Positions 1-7,850 of a stretch of 22,300 nucleotides of DNA are shown here, one piece after another. Where the stretch lies: positions 1 to 22,300 of the IMG/VR virus record IMGVR_UViG_3300008050_000360; one strand, given 5' to 3'. Under the pieces are notes generated by a model. It ran no database searches and was not told where the DNA came from. It saw nothing but the letters and a program-made list of their open reading frames with translations. The stretch's first letter is position 1. Every line of letters starts with the position of its first letter. This DNA is from a virus. The translations under genes and the position numbers were made by a program.

Positions 1-26
1 AATGCTTCTAATAATAATCCATCCAT
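1..26 (-). CDS. 5' end of an unidentified gene (truncated by the window)
   Basis: An ATG at 26-24 opens a frame that runs off the window after eight codons (MDGLLLEA). A good Shine-Dalgarno stretch (AAGGAAA) sits a few bases upstream, just after the stop of the nuclease gene at 58. The tight spacing matches the rest of the operon. Too short for any identification. Confidence 0.5.
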
Positions 27-57
27 AATATTTCCTTTTTATTTATTATAATAAATT

Positions 58-1017
58 TTATTCACGAATCCTATCTTCTTTAGGACAATTTTCATAATCT
101 GTTTTAAAAGGACACCACTTACAATGTTTAGCGCCCTTGCCGGCCAAGGATAAATATTTTCCATTTATTTTTTTGTTTCCTTCTGAATCAAAACATTGTC
201 CAATAAAATCATCAATACTTTTCTGTACTTTTTTCCTAGTAACTGTTCCAGATGCTGGATTAACTATTTGTATCCTCCTTTGTGGAAACATTGACTCTTC
301 AATTAATTTTCTTTTAACAATAAAAAATTCAATATCTATATTATCTATAGGTGTTCCAAATTGATCTGAAAAATATTTTTTATATGCTACTAGTTGTGAC
401 AATTTAAGTTTATCTGACTTTTGCCATTTATTCCAGCCCATACGACTAGTTTTAATATCATATATCTTAATTTTATTTAAATCAGTATCTCTTATTACTA
501 CATCTATAAATCCATACCAAAATACATTAGTATTTTTTTGTGATGCAGGAACACACAATTCTACTTCTATTCCTACTAGTTCATATCCTTTAGTAGAAAA
601 GTATTGTGCTCTTCTTTTAATAAACCAATCTAATATAGCAATGCCATCTTCTAGGTGTTCTGTTAATTCAATTGGGTTAGAAAAATGTTCTCCTCCATTT
701 TCTTTAACTGCATCAATATATACTTGTTTAAGATTATTTGTTAATGACTCTCGTATATCAATATTATTTGCAGCTTTTACAGATTGTGTATACATAACTG
801 TTAAATAATCTTGTAGTGTTTCATGAAATGCTGTTCCAAAACATGTTGCTATACTATGTGTAAATGTAGAAAGTTTGTCAATATAAGATAATTTCCATTG
901 TTTAGGACATTTCGAATACATTGCCCATTGTGAATATGATATCTTAGCTGGAGCTTTTTTTACATCATTTAATGATAACTTATATACTGGATTGATATAA
1001 TTTCCTTGTTTACTCAT
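58..1017 (-). CDS. Cas4/RecB-like PD-(D/E)XK nuclease with probable Fe-S cluster
   Basis: The 319-residue protein carries the PD-(D/E)XK nuclease pattern of the RecB/Cas4 group. Visible elements are GTAFHE (His65), GFIDVV (Asp172), the core YDIKTS (Asp187, Lys189) and a QLVAY motif (Gln208, Tyr212). One cysteine near the N-terminus (Cys37, in SKCPKQWK) and three near the C-terminus (Cys299, Cys302, Cys311) match the four-cysteine Fe-S cluster arrangement of Cas4 and AddB-type nucleases. Family members cut or resect DNA ends. In a T4-like phage a role in recombination, DNA processing or host DNA breakdown is plausible, but the substrate cannot be read from sequence. The start overlaps the thyX stop by 8 bases. 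There is no cas1 or cas2 nearby, so this is not evidence of a CRISPR system. Confidence 0.85.
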   Translation of the reverse strand: MSKQGNYINPVYKLSLNDVKKAPAKISYSQWAMYSKCPKQWKLSYIDKLSTFTHSIATCFGTAFHETLQDYLTVMYTQSVKAANNIDIRESLTNNLKQVYIDAVKENGGEHFSNPIELTEHLEDGIAILDWFIKRRAQYFSTKGYELVGIEVELCVPASQKNTNVFWYGFIDVVIRDTDLNKIKIYDIKTSRMGWNKWQKSDKLKLSQLVAYKKYFSDQFGTPIDNIDIEFFIVKRKLIEESMFPQRRIQIVNPASGTVTRKKVQKSIDDFIGQCFDSEGNKKINGKYLSLAGKGAKHCKWCPFKTDYENCPKEDRIRE

Positions 1018-1678
1018 AATTTAAAGCTTTTGCAATAATAGGAAATTCTTTAGTAAAAATATTTTTTATTTCCTTTGCTATTAATTGTATTTCTTTTTGT
1101 GCGTGTCCATCATCTCTCAAATCTAAAAAATGTATCCAACTTCTAATACTTCCGGTCATATGAATTTTAGTTTTAGTACACATTGGTAATATCATTCTAG
1201 CTGTTTCTCTAGCTACACCTGATTGTAATAATTTATTATATAAATCTTGTGCTTGAGATAAAAAATCTTTGATATATAATGAAGCTGATTTGTGTTGTAC
1301 ATTGAGAGGTTCAAATGTTCCCATCATAAATTCTGGATCAAATGTTTCGGTAGATGATTGTCTATTATCTTGTGCTTGTTTTCTCAATTCAACTTCTTCA
1401 AACATTTCTCCTAGTTGATTAACATTTTGATATCTCTGGCTAAATTCTTGAAATGTAAAACTTCTGTGTCTTATTAGTTGTATTCCAATTGCTTTACTTG
1501 TTTCAATTTCAATACTCATATAACCATGCTCAAATGGACTCCAATGTTTATGTTTAATTAAATATTTTATAAGCCCATCGGGTTTAACTTTTTTATCAAT
1601 TCTTTTAGAACTTACCCTAGCTATCTTTACTATTTGCTCTTCTGCTTTAGGTGTTATGTGATTGAGTGTTACTTTCAT
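1010..1678 (-). CDS. thyX: Flavin-dependent thymidylate synthase ThyX
   Basis: ThyX makes dTMP from dUMP using methylene-tetrahydrofolate, FAD and NADPH. The family signature RHR-X7-S is intact here as RHRSFTFQEFS followed by QRY. Further ThyX-like stretches are the N-terminal ARVSSK, the HWSPFEH segment and the C-terminal RSWIHFLDLR. At 222 residues it has the usual length. ThyX leaves tetrahydrofolate unoxidised, so no dihydrofolate reductase is needed, and it feeds the dNTP supply together with the ribonucleotide reductase in this window. The gene overlaps the downstream nuclease start by 8 bases. No strong ribosome binding site precedes the ATG, so translation may depend on the upstream 54-codon reading frame that ends 7 bases before it. 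Confidence 0.96.
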   Translation of the reverse strand: MKVTLNHITPKAEEQIVKIARVSSKRIDKKVKPDGLIKYLIKHKHWSPFEHGYMSIEIETSKAIGIQLIRHRSFTFQEFSQRYQNVNQLGEMFEEVELRKQAQDNRQSSTETFDPEFMMGTFEPLNVQHKSASLYIKDFLSQAQDLYNKLLQSGVARETARMILPMCTKTKIHMTGSIRSWIHFLDLRDDGHAQKEIQLIAKEIKNIFTKEFPIIAKALNYE

Positions 1679-1684
1679 TTTAAT

Positions 1685-1849
1685 TCAATTGTTTCTATTT
1701 ATAATCTTACTATCAAATACAAATTTTATATTTTCTTTAGTAGTTTTATCGTCCCACTTAAACCATTTTTTTACTGCATCATAACATTGATAATAACCTA
1801 ATGTATTAATGAACATTATTGTTTGTGTAATTTCTTTTTCAGTCATCAT
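1685..1849 (-). CDS. Small hypothetical protein, 54 aa
   Basis: An uninterrupted 54-codon frame begins with two consecutive ATG codons at 1849 and fills the space between the stop of the 71-residue gene (1859) and the thyX start (1678). The product starts MMTEKEITQT and has mixed, soluble-looking composition with a KKWFKWDD stretch. I do not recognise it. Its position, exact fit between neighbours and protein-like composition support a real gene. The absence of a clear Shine-Dalgarno sequence argues for caution. The second ATG at 1846 is an alternative start. Confidence 0.55.
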   Translation of the reverse strand: MMTEKEITQTIMFINTLGYYQCYDAVKKWFKWDDKTTKENIKFVFDSKIINRNN

Positions 1850-1858
1850 TGTTTTAGT

Positions 1859-2074
1859 TTAATCAGTTTGCGGACCATCGCCTTCCAGCCATCTCTTTTT
1901 ATCTTCTAAATCATTTTGATTTTTTTTATCATAATCATCTCTAGATATTTCTACATATGTATCAAGCCACCACCCGAATACAACATCTTCAAATACCCTT
2001 TCTACTTTGAAATCTTCCCATTCAAAACTAGGTGCATTGTCATAATACGATTCATTTGGAAATCTTACTTTCAT
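1859..2074 (-). CDS. Small acidic hypothetical protein, 71 aa
   Basis: This 71-residue product is rich in Asp, Glu and aromatic residues (FEWEDFKVER, FGWWLDTYVE) and ends in a charged tail. No cysteines, signal peptide or membrane segment are visible. The start is well supported by a textbook AAGGAG seven bases upstream of the ATG. I do not recognise the family. Small acidic proteins of this kind are common in phages and some act as inhibitors or DNA mimics, but nothing here assigns that role. Confidence 0.75.
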   Translation of the reverse strand: MKVRFPNESYYDNAPSFEWEDFKVERVFEDVVFGWWLDTYVEISRDDYDKKNQNDLEDKKRWLEGDGPQTD

Positions 2075-2145
2075 AATTCTCCTTTATTTATAATATAAGA
2101 AATTAATTTCATAAACCCAAATATTTTTTCTTGCCTTTAATCATT

Positions 2146-2706
2146 TTATTTACATTCTAAAATAAGGTTATCTTTTATTTCAGAAATTTTATCATAAAAA
2201 TTTTCAACTGCATAATCATAGGCTGATGGATCTTTATCATCTTTAAAATCGTCTTCATCTGGATATTCTGGAATGTCTTCATCTTCACAAATAAATTCAG
2301 AACCATTATGATTTGCATATCCTCCTGAAACGTGTAAATATGCTTCATCTTCACTTCTAGCTTCCATTTCAAACTCACCAAATTGTTTAAAATATTCTGC
2401 TAATTTATGAAATAATTCATCTGGTGGATACCATGCAGAATTAAATGTCAAATCAATAATATCATCATCTACTTGCCAATCGTGTACAAAACACCATTTA
2501 GCTCCTATATTTTCAGTCATCCAATCTCTAGAATATTCTTTTGGATAATCTTTATATAATAATCTATATAAATTGTCAGCCAATAAATTACTTTTTTTCT
2601 GCCAATCTGCTTCTTCAACTTCTGGAGTAAATATTTTGTCTTTGAAATTTTTTAGAACTTCTTTTGATGATTCTATGCTTACAACTGTATATACTTCGTT
2701 TGCCAT
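2146..2706 (-). CDS. Api92/YubB-like protein of unknown function
   Basis: The 186-residue product begins with a short beta-like segment (EVYTVVSIES), contains a KWCFVHDW region, then FNSAWYPPDELFHKLAEYF, and ends in a strongly acidic region around residues 135-165. The pattern of a Trp/Cys segment followed by an S/T-A-W-x-P-P helix resembles the ferredoxin-like domain of Api92/YubB (DUF1281-type) proteins carried by phages and plasmids. That family has no established function. The match is by memory of the pattern, so the family call is moderate while the gene itself is secure. It lies 4 bases downstream of the clamp-loader small subunit gene. Confidence 0.6.
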   Translation of the reverse strand: MANEVYTVVSIESSKEVLKNFKDKIFTPEVEEADWQKKSNLLADNLYRLLYKDYPKEYSRDWMTENIGAKWCFVHDWQVDDDIIDLTFNSAWYPPDELFHKLAEYFKQFGEFEMEARSEDEAYLHVSGGYANHNGSEFICEDEDIPEYPDEDDFKDDKDPSAYDYAVENFYDKISEIKDNLILECK

Positions 2707-2710
2707 AATA

Positions 2711-3157
2711 TTATTTCTTCCCTTTCAACATTTTTTTCTTTTCTTTATCTGTATATCCATATAATGTAAGCAAATCAGCACAACTATTTTTATCCATTAA
2801 TTCTACATAATCAGTTGCTTCACTTTTACTTATCTTGTAATGTTCTGCAACTTGTGAAATTAATTGTTTGTCGAACTTATCTTCCTTCTTTCCTTTTACG
2901 TACTTAGCGAAGGTTTTATTTGTTGGTAAAAAACCATGATATAAACGATAAGTTTCTCTAGGAGATAATACTCCTATTGTATACTTTTGTAACTCATTGA
3001 TTAAATCAATTAATTCCATTCTCATAGAAAGCCAACGATTAACTATGTACGGTGCAAATCGTTTTTGGTCTGTTTCTGTATAAGAATGCCATTCTTTCTT
3101 TTGGTGTGTTATGCCATTAATAAAATCAAATATAGTTGCGCCTTGTTTCTTTGCCAT
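2711..3157 (-). CDS. 62: Clamp loader small subunit, gp62-like
   Basis: In T4, gp62 joins four gp44 subunits to open and load the gp45 clamp at primer-template junctions. The 148-residue product begins with a FDFINGI segment like the phage gp62 N-terminus. It has the characteristic PYIVNRWLSM stretch and a later KTFAKYVKGKK basic patch, followed by a helical region (ISQVAEHYKISKSEATDYVE) seen in marine T4-like gp62 proteins. It is shorter than T4 gp62 (187 residues). Its position downstream of the clamp and the gp44 gene supports the call, with two small genes inserted between 44 and 62. The stop of the upstream 70-residue gene coincides with this start. Confidence 0.82.
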   Translation of the reverse strand: MAKKQGATIFDFINGITHQKKEWHSYTETDQKRFAPYIVNRWLSMRMELIDLINELQKYTIGVLSPRETYRLYHGFLPTNKTFAKYVKGKKEDKFDKQLISQVAEHYKISKSEATDYVELMDKNSCADLLTLYGYTDKEKKKMLKGKK

Positions 3158-3369
3158 TATAATTTATATTTCTTTCTCCATACTTCTTCAAACTTAGATC
3201 CTACTCCTAATTCCAATATTATTGCTTTTTCTGGTACACCTGGCATCTTATTTTCATTAACAACATCAACGTTTTTGTTTTTAAAAACCTTTATTTTAGT
3301 TTTTGCGTTTGATCTGTTAGATGTTTTAAATACCAATACAACTGGTGCTTTTATATACGGTGATCCCAT
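3157..3369 (-). CDS. Small basic hypothetical protein, 70 aa
   Basis: The frame stays open upstream to an ATG at 3420, but I choose the ATG at 3369. It forms a TAATG overlap with the stop of the zinc-ribbon gene, the coupling style used repeatedly in this window. The 70-residue product is basic (KTSNRSNAKTKIKVFKNK) with a hydrophobic centre and a WRKKYKL end. I do not recognise the family. It is inserted between the gp44 and gp62 genes, so it is probably expressed together with the clamp loader. A direct replisome role is only a guess. Confidence 0.65.
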   Translation of the reverse strand: MGSPYIKAPVVLVFKTSNRSNAKTKIKVFKNKNVDVVNENKMPGVPEKAIILELGVGSKFEEVWRKKYKL

Positions 3370-3590
3370 TATTTTGCATTTGGTATTACTGGCTGAAATT
3401 CTTCTGGTATCGCACCACAATCATCGCACCTAAATGTAGGAACTGGAACTACTGTATCTTTATCTTGTCCGGTTAAAAATTTAGATACTTTATTAATAGC
3501 CATTACTTGTCTGAAATAAATTCCATTACATTCTTCACATACTATTGGTTTTAAGTCTGATGGGTTGATGTTTTGTTTTAAATTATTCAT
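3369..3590 (-). CDS. Small zinc-ribbon protein
   Basis: The 73-residue product has two CxxC pairs (CEEC at residues 18-21 and CDDC at 55-58) about 33 residues apart, the arrangement of a zinc ribbon. The intervening loop contains a basic segment (NKVSKFLTGQDK). Zinc ribbons of this size commonly bind nucleic acid or protein partners. No catalytic motif is visible. A good AAGGAAAA ribosome binding site precedes the ATG. It sits directly downstream of the gp44 gene and shares a TAATG overlap with the next gene, so it belongs to the clamp/clamp-loader operon. Its function is unknown. Confidence 0.75.
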   Translation of the reverse strand: MNNLKQNINPSDLKPIVCEECNGIYFRQVMAINKVSKFLTGQDKDTVVPVPTFRCDDCGAIPEEFQPVIPNAK

Positions 3591-3600
3591 ATTTTTCCTT

Positions 3601-4527
3601 TTATAATTCGTTTAATAATTTTACAAACATTGCCATTATATTTATTTCTTTATCTACAACGTGTGAATCTGTATATTGTGATTCTGCAATAATTAATATT
3701 ACTGATGCTATTTTGCCTGTTCCAAATTCATCTAAATTGTCATATAAAAATGTATATAATGGAGTAAAATCTTTTACTTTGCTATCTGCAATTATTTGTC
3801 TTATTTTTTGAAACGATTGTTTTTTATCTTTTTTGTTTTTTAATACATCTAATACTTCTGTCATATAATTAGATTGTACAACACTTTGTTTGTCTAAAAC
3901 TAATTTTCCTTTTACTACATGGCTTTGTGCACTATTAATTGCTCTCCTTATATCTGGATAACTAGAATTAATAATTGCTACAATATCATTAACATCATAT
4001 TCGATTTCTTTTTCAGTTAACACTTCTACTAACCTCTGAGCTACTACAGATTTATCAGGTGGTGTTATTCCAAATGTTTGGCACCTACTTTGTATTGGGT
4101 CTATAATTTTTTCTACATAATTACATGTTAATATAAACCTAGTTGTCCTACTATATGTTTCCATTAAATTACGTAATGCTGCTTGAGCATTTGGCGTTAA
4201 ATAATCTGCTTCATCTAATATTACTATCTTCCACCTTTTAAATCCTACAGTACTGGCGTATCTTTTAATTTTATCTCTAACCGCATCAACTGAATTTTCG
4301 TCAGATGCATTAATATACATTAAATCTGCATCAACTGAATTAGCAATTATTTTTGCTAATGTAGTTTTACCTGTGCCAGCAGTGCCATAGAATAATAAAT
4401 GTGGGATATCTCCATTTTCAATGAATATTTTTACTTTTTGTATAACATGTTCATTTCCAATATATCCTTCTAATGTTCCGGGTCTAAATGATTCGACCCA
4501 CAATGTATTTTCTGTTATTCCGTACAT
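3601..4527 (-). CDS. 44: Clamp loader ATPase subunit, gp44-like
   Basis: This 308-residue AAA+ ATPase loads the sliding clamp onto DNA. Visible motifs are the N-terminal WVESFRP segment typical of RFC/gp44 proteins, Walker A GTAGTGKT (residues 48-55), Walker B ILDEADYL (DEAD at 105-108), the sensor region FILTCNY and the SRC motif (147-149), which holds the trans-acting arginine. Length agrees with T4 gp44 (319). The gene follows the clamp gene with only one base between them, reproducing the T4 45-44 order. Confidence 0.97.
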   Translation of the reverse strand: MYGITENTLWVESFRPGTLEGYIGNEHVIQKVKIFIENGDIPHLLFYGTAGTGKTTLAKIIANSVDADLMYINASDENSVDAVRDKIKRYASTVGFKRWKIVILDEADYLTPNAQAALRNLMETYSRTTRFILTCNYVEKIIDPIQSRCQTFGITPPDKSVVAQRLVEVLTEKEIEYDVNDIVAIINSSYPDIRRAINSAQSHVVKGKLVLDKQSVVQSNYMTEVLDVLKNKKDKKQSFQKIRQIIADSKVKDFTPLYTFLYDNLDEFGTGKIASVILIIAESQYTDSHVVDKEINIMAMFVKLLNEL

Positions 4528-4528
4528 A

Positions 4529-5236
4529 TTAATTTTGTAATTGAACTAACCAATAATTTGAATCAAAATCAGCTCCAGTAAAATCTATTCTTGCTAATCC
4601 ATCTGGAGAAATGTGCATTTCACCAACATCTCCTTTATTTGCAGTTAATACCTCTTTTAATTTGTCAGCTGAGAAACATATTGGTTCCATTGGTTCTGAC
4701 CCGCCATCTAAATCAAATGTTACGTTGTCTGCATTAATAGTTGTATAATTAATAATAAATTTAATTTTGCCATTTTGTACTTGTACTGCAAAATTCTTTG
4801 CATCAGGTAATGCATTTTTAGCTTTAATAAACTTATCTATAAAATTATCATCGATATCGATAGTAACTATATATTCAGGTTCTGCATTAATACTTGGTAC
4901 TGCTGGAATAACGGTTGTATCTGCTAACATAAATGTCATTGTAGTACTTCCTTCTTGAATTTTCATTGCATAATTCTTTCCTGCAGTTTCTTGAACTTCA
5001 ATGTCAATATCTTCCCCCACTGCTGATAACATTCTTGTTAATGCTCCTGTATGATTAATTCCTAATTCTCCTTCCATAAATGGATTTGTTTTCCATTTGA
5101 TTTTTCCTACTACTGTTTGATCTGCGTCAATTAATTCGCAATTAACTGATTGTCCATTTGATTTTACAGTTACTGCCTCGCAATTCCCTGCTAGGTAATA
5201 TCTGTTGATAAATGATTGTAATTTACTTTTTTCCAT
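4529..5236 (-). CDS. 45: Sliding clamp, gp45-like
   Basis: The T4 clamp is a trimer that tethers polymerase to DNA and, in T4, also activates late transcription. The 235-residue product has the expected length (T4 gp45 is 228) and an alternating beta-strand composition with no catalytic motifs, as clamps show. It ends in a hydrophobic NYWLVQLQN tail. Primary sequence conservation in this family is weak, so the call rests mainly on length, composition and the immediate downstream gp44 and gp62 genes. It lies 12 bases downstream of the dpdA gene. Confidence 0.88.
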   Translation of the reverse strand: MEKSKLQSFINRYYLAGNCEAVTVKSNGQSVNCELIDADQTVVGKIKWKTNPFMEGELGINHTGALTRMLSAVGEDIDIEVQETAGKNYAMKIQEGSTTMTFMLADTTVIPAVPSINAEPEYIVTIDIDDNFIDKFIKAKNALPDAKNFAVQVQNGKIKFIINYTTINADNVTFDLDGGSEPMEPICFSADKLKEVLTANKGDVGEMHISPDGLARIDFTGADFDSNYWLVQLQN

Positions 5237-5248
5237 GTTTTTGTCTTT

Positions 5249-6499
5249 TTAAAATTTAAAAAATTCGTTAAATTTGATTGCATCGGTAGTTGATATGCTG
5301 TCACCACCGAATTTCTTATATGTCTTTTTATATGTTGCATAAACTCGTAGTGCTTTATCTGGATCTGCAAACATTTCGTGTAATGATGAAATAACATCAA
5401 ATAAATCCTTTGGTATTGCTGTTTCTAAAAGCTCTACGTGATTATTTACTAATTTACTAACATCTTTTGCCATTTCAGCGTAAAGATGTGTATTATGAAT
5501 AACCATTCTTGGCATTCCTTCTTGGCTGTACCTATCTAATCCTGTCGTAGTTTTTCCTCCGAGATAATCATAAGTAAAATCTTGGCAAGCTGGACAACCT
5601 AAAGAACAAGGGACGTGTTTAGTAGTATCAATAGCCACATTTTTATTCGTCCTTTTTGCATGAGATTTTCTCCTATATTCATTATTTTTTGGAAAATATA
5701 ATTCTGTAAATGTTTGTGTTTTATAATTACTCGAATGTAAATATGTACCAAATACTGGATATTGTCCTGGAGATGATGAATCTGTGGAAAATAATATTCT
5801 ATCGTCTGTTAGTTCATTCATCAATTTTTGTAATGTTGCTAATATAAAGAAATCAGATATTTTTGATATTCCTAACAAATGTATATATTGTACATGTTCT
5901 TTTTCGAATTCTCTATTATGTAACATTAATGCAATTACATACATGAAATCTACTAATTTCTTAGGGCCACCTATACACCAGCCATTAAAATCAAAATCTT
6001 TAAATTTATGATACCAATCTGAATATTCTTCATTATATGTACCTTGTATAACATTTAAAAATTTTGTCTTACCTGATTGTTTTGATTCAAAATATTTGAA
6101 ATTGTCAAAGCTGATATCCATTGACTCTGCAAATCGATTTTCATACTTTGCCCTAGGTGGTATATCTAAATTTGCAGCAACATCTGAATTGTGTTCTAGC
6201 CATTCGAATATCCTTTGTCGTATTGTCTTATCCCATTTTAATGCGCCAGTTGCTATTTGGAATCCTCCCGAATCGCCAAATACTAATACACCATCGTCTA
6301 GTCCTAACTGATCTCGGAAATCCATTTTTTTGAAATGGTGTCCTGCTGTGATTAAAAAATATGGATGTCTCCATTGTTCAGGATACTCTTTTGAAAAGAA
6401 TCTACACGTAGTTCCATCTTCAAATTTTGTATTCTTTTTGAATGCAGATACCATACTGCCGGCAGATAGTGATGGATAATATATAAAATTCTTATCCAT
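5249..6499 (-). CDS. dpdA: DpdA-type DNA 7-deazaguanine transglycosylase (TGT-like)
   Basis: The 416-residue protein is a tRNA-guanine-transglycosylase relative. FGDSGGFQ (Asp76) matches the TGT substrate-binding DSGGFQ motif. NVIQG (149-153) matches the VQGG region, and FSTDSSSPG (Asp240) occupies the nucleophile position. Zinc ligands appear as Cys298, Cys302 and Cys305 with a distal HNTHLY (His335). Phage DpdA enzymes exchange guanine in DNA for 7-deazaguanine bases, protecting the genome from host restriction enzymes. The FolE, QueD and QueE genes in the same window support a DNA rather than tRNA target. Which base is inserted (CDG, preQ0, preQ1 or another) cannot be read from the protein. 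The gene follows the 59-codon frame by one base and is upstream of the clamp gene. Confidence 0.88.
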   Translation of the reverse strand: MDKNFIYYPSLSAGSMVSAFKKNTKFEDGTTCRFFSKEYPEQWRHPYFLITAGHHFKKMDFRDQLGLDDGVLVFGDSGGFQIATGALKWDKTIRQRIFEWLEHNSDVAANLDIPPRAKYENRFAESMDISFDNFKYFESKQSGKTKFLNVIQGTYNEEYSDWYHKFKDFDFNGWCIGGPKKLVDFMYVIALMLHNREFEKEHVQYIHLLGISKISDFFILATLQKLMNELTDDRILFSTDSSSPGQYPVFGTYLHSSNYKTQTFTELYFPKNNEYRRKSHAKRTNKNVAIDTTKHVPCSLGCPACQDFTYDYLGGKTTTGLDRYSQEGMPRMVIHNTHLYAEMAKDVSKLVNNHVELLETAIPKDLFDVISSLHEMFADPDKALRVYATYKKTYKKFGGDSISTTDAIKFNEFFKF

Positions 6500-6500
6500 A

Positions 6501-6680
6501 TTAATCTACTATCTCCCATGGTTTATCACCTAACTTTTGCAAGTTTCCTAACACAAATGTTACAATTTCTGCTAGTTGATGATCTAATACTCCTTTGTCA
6601 CTCAATTGTTCTGCTAATGCAGAAAATGGCGTTTCAATTGTATTTCGTATTTCTTCAATACCTTTCTTATCAATTTTCAT
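6501..6680 (-). CDS. Small hypothetical protein, 59 aa, between glycosyltransferase and dpdA
   Basis: A 59-codon frame exactly fills the gap between the glycosyltransferase stop (6684) and the dpdA start (6499). A GAGGAA ribosome binding site lies at good distance from the ATG. The product (MKIDKKGIEE..., ending KPWEIVD) looks like a small two-helix soluble protein. No motif is recognised. Its tight packing with dpdA suggests co-translation, and a partner or accessory role to either neighbour is possible but unproven. Confidence 0.7.
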   Translation of the reverse strand: MKIDKKGIEEIRNTIETPFSALAEQLSDKGVLDHQLAEIVTFVLGNLQKLGDKPWEIVD

Positions 6681-6683
6681 TTT

Positions 6684-7850
6684 TTATTCCTCGTTTTTAT
6701 TTAATAAATGTTTACAATATTCAGCTTCGTGCCAAATATTAATTTCTTGTTCAATTCCATTTGCTACTATATATCCCTCCATTTGTCTGCCCAAATCTGC
6801 CAGATGTGCAATATTATAATTTGGCTGGCTTTGTGTCATAACTTCATGTAATCGAATAACAGCTGACCCAACATTAAATGGGGTATATAATCTATCAGTT
6901 GGTATAAATTCTGGGAATGATCTAAAATTAGGAAATACCATATCACAACCAAATGTTGTCGATTCTAATACAGTCCATGATACATAATCTTGTAATGAAC
7001 TATTAAATTGTATTTTTGCTTCTGCTAATTCTTTATAATATTCTTCTTTTGTAAGACCACTTAATAATTTAAATCTAGGTTCTTCTATTGATAATGCTAT
7101 CAACGCATTTATAACCCCTGGTAACATTGATTTAAATTCTTTACCTGATGTTGTTACGTGCCATTCCGCTGCTGGAAATTCTGCTAAATATTTTCTAGCA
7201 ACTTCCATCATAAAAAATGGGTTTTTTTCTTTGTCGAGTCTGCTTGAATATACGACAATAGGTTTCTTTTTAGCAATTGGATCATAATCAGGATATTTAG
7301 CTAATGTCATTTCTAAATGTAATGGTAATGATACAACATGTATTGGTGCTTCAAAGCCTGCTTGTCTTAATTGATCTTTGTGGATTGTACTTCCTACAAA
7401 TATACCAGTCATTCTCTTATCTAAACCTAATTCAAATCCTCGCATCCAATTTCTCATTGGATATGTAAAATCATATTCATCTACACTTTGTGCATGAAGC
7501 ATTGCATATATTTCTACCTCTATACCATATAAGTCTAATGCATATAATATAGATTCAATTCCTGGGTGCCAGTAATCTTGAAGAAATATAACATCTCCAT
7601 TATTAACTTGATCATTATTTAACATATCAAGAAAATTACTACATTGACTCATAGCAAATTTACCTCTACCTACTGCATCTAAAACTGCTCCAACTTTAAT
7701 TTGCTGATCAGGATCAAACTCTCCTTCTATGTCAATAAACTCAACTTTATCAGAATATGGCTCAAACGTTGCTGGCATCCATTCTTTAGATAACTGATAT
7801 GTATATCTTGCCTTTAAAGGCTCTAATCCAAAATAAAATACTTTTTTCAT
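6684..7850 (-). CDS. GT-B fold glycosyltransferase, GT4-like
   Basis: This 388-residue protein shows the two-Rossmann layout of a GT-B enzyme. The N-terminal half ends in a strand like GIFVGSTIHK. The C-terminal half opens with VVYSSRLDKEKNP, the GT4-type start of the donor-binding domain, and ends in a VLESTTFGCDMVFPNF-type segment with a Glu in the donor-sugar position. The acceptor is unknown. The frame extends upstream to 7886, but the ATG at 7850 gives an ATGA overlap with the QueD-like gene, so I use it. Position between the QueD-like gene and dpdA suggests it could glycosylate a modified DNA base. Modification of host surface glycans or another target is an equally real alternative. 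Confidence 0.82.
   Translation of the reverse strand: MKKVFYFGLEPLKARYTYQLSKEWMPATFEPYSDKVEFIDIEGEFDPDQQIKVGAVLDAVGRGKFAMSQCSNFLDMLNNDQVNNGDVIFLQDYWHPGIESILYALDLYGIEVEIYAMLHAQSVDEYDFTYPMRNWMRGFELGLDKRMTGIFVGSTIHKDQLRQAGFEAPIHVVSLPLHLEMTLAKYPDYDPIAKKKPIVVYSSRLDKEKNPFFMMEVARKYLAEFPAAEWHVTTSGKEFKSMLPGVINALIALSIEEPRFKLLSGLTKEEYYKELAEAKIQFNSSLQDYVSWTVLESTTFGCDMVFPNFRSFPEFIPTDRLYTPFNVGSAVIRLHEVMTQSQPNYNIAHLADLGRQMEGYIVANGIEQEINIWHEAEYCKHLLNKNEE

Noticed and set aside
58-1017. Cas4-like nuclease as a sign of a CRISPR-Cas system
   Set aside because: No cas1, cas2, effector gene or repeat-spacer array is present. Cas4/RecB-like nucleases are common in T4-like phages.
1696-2092. TATAAATA octamers on the minus strand (1703-1696 and 2092-2085), identical to the T4 late-promoter core
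   Set aside because: Such octamers are expected by chance in sequence this AT-rich. The second would start transcription within or past the ribosome binding site. No other late-promoter feature is visible.
3370-3420. Upstream start (3420) for the 70-residue gene
   Set aside because: It would overlap the zinc-ribbon gene by over 50 bases; the ATG at 3369 makes the TAATG junction used throughout the window.
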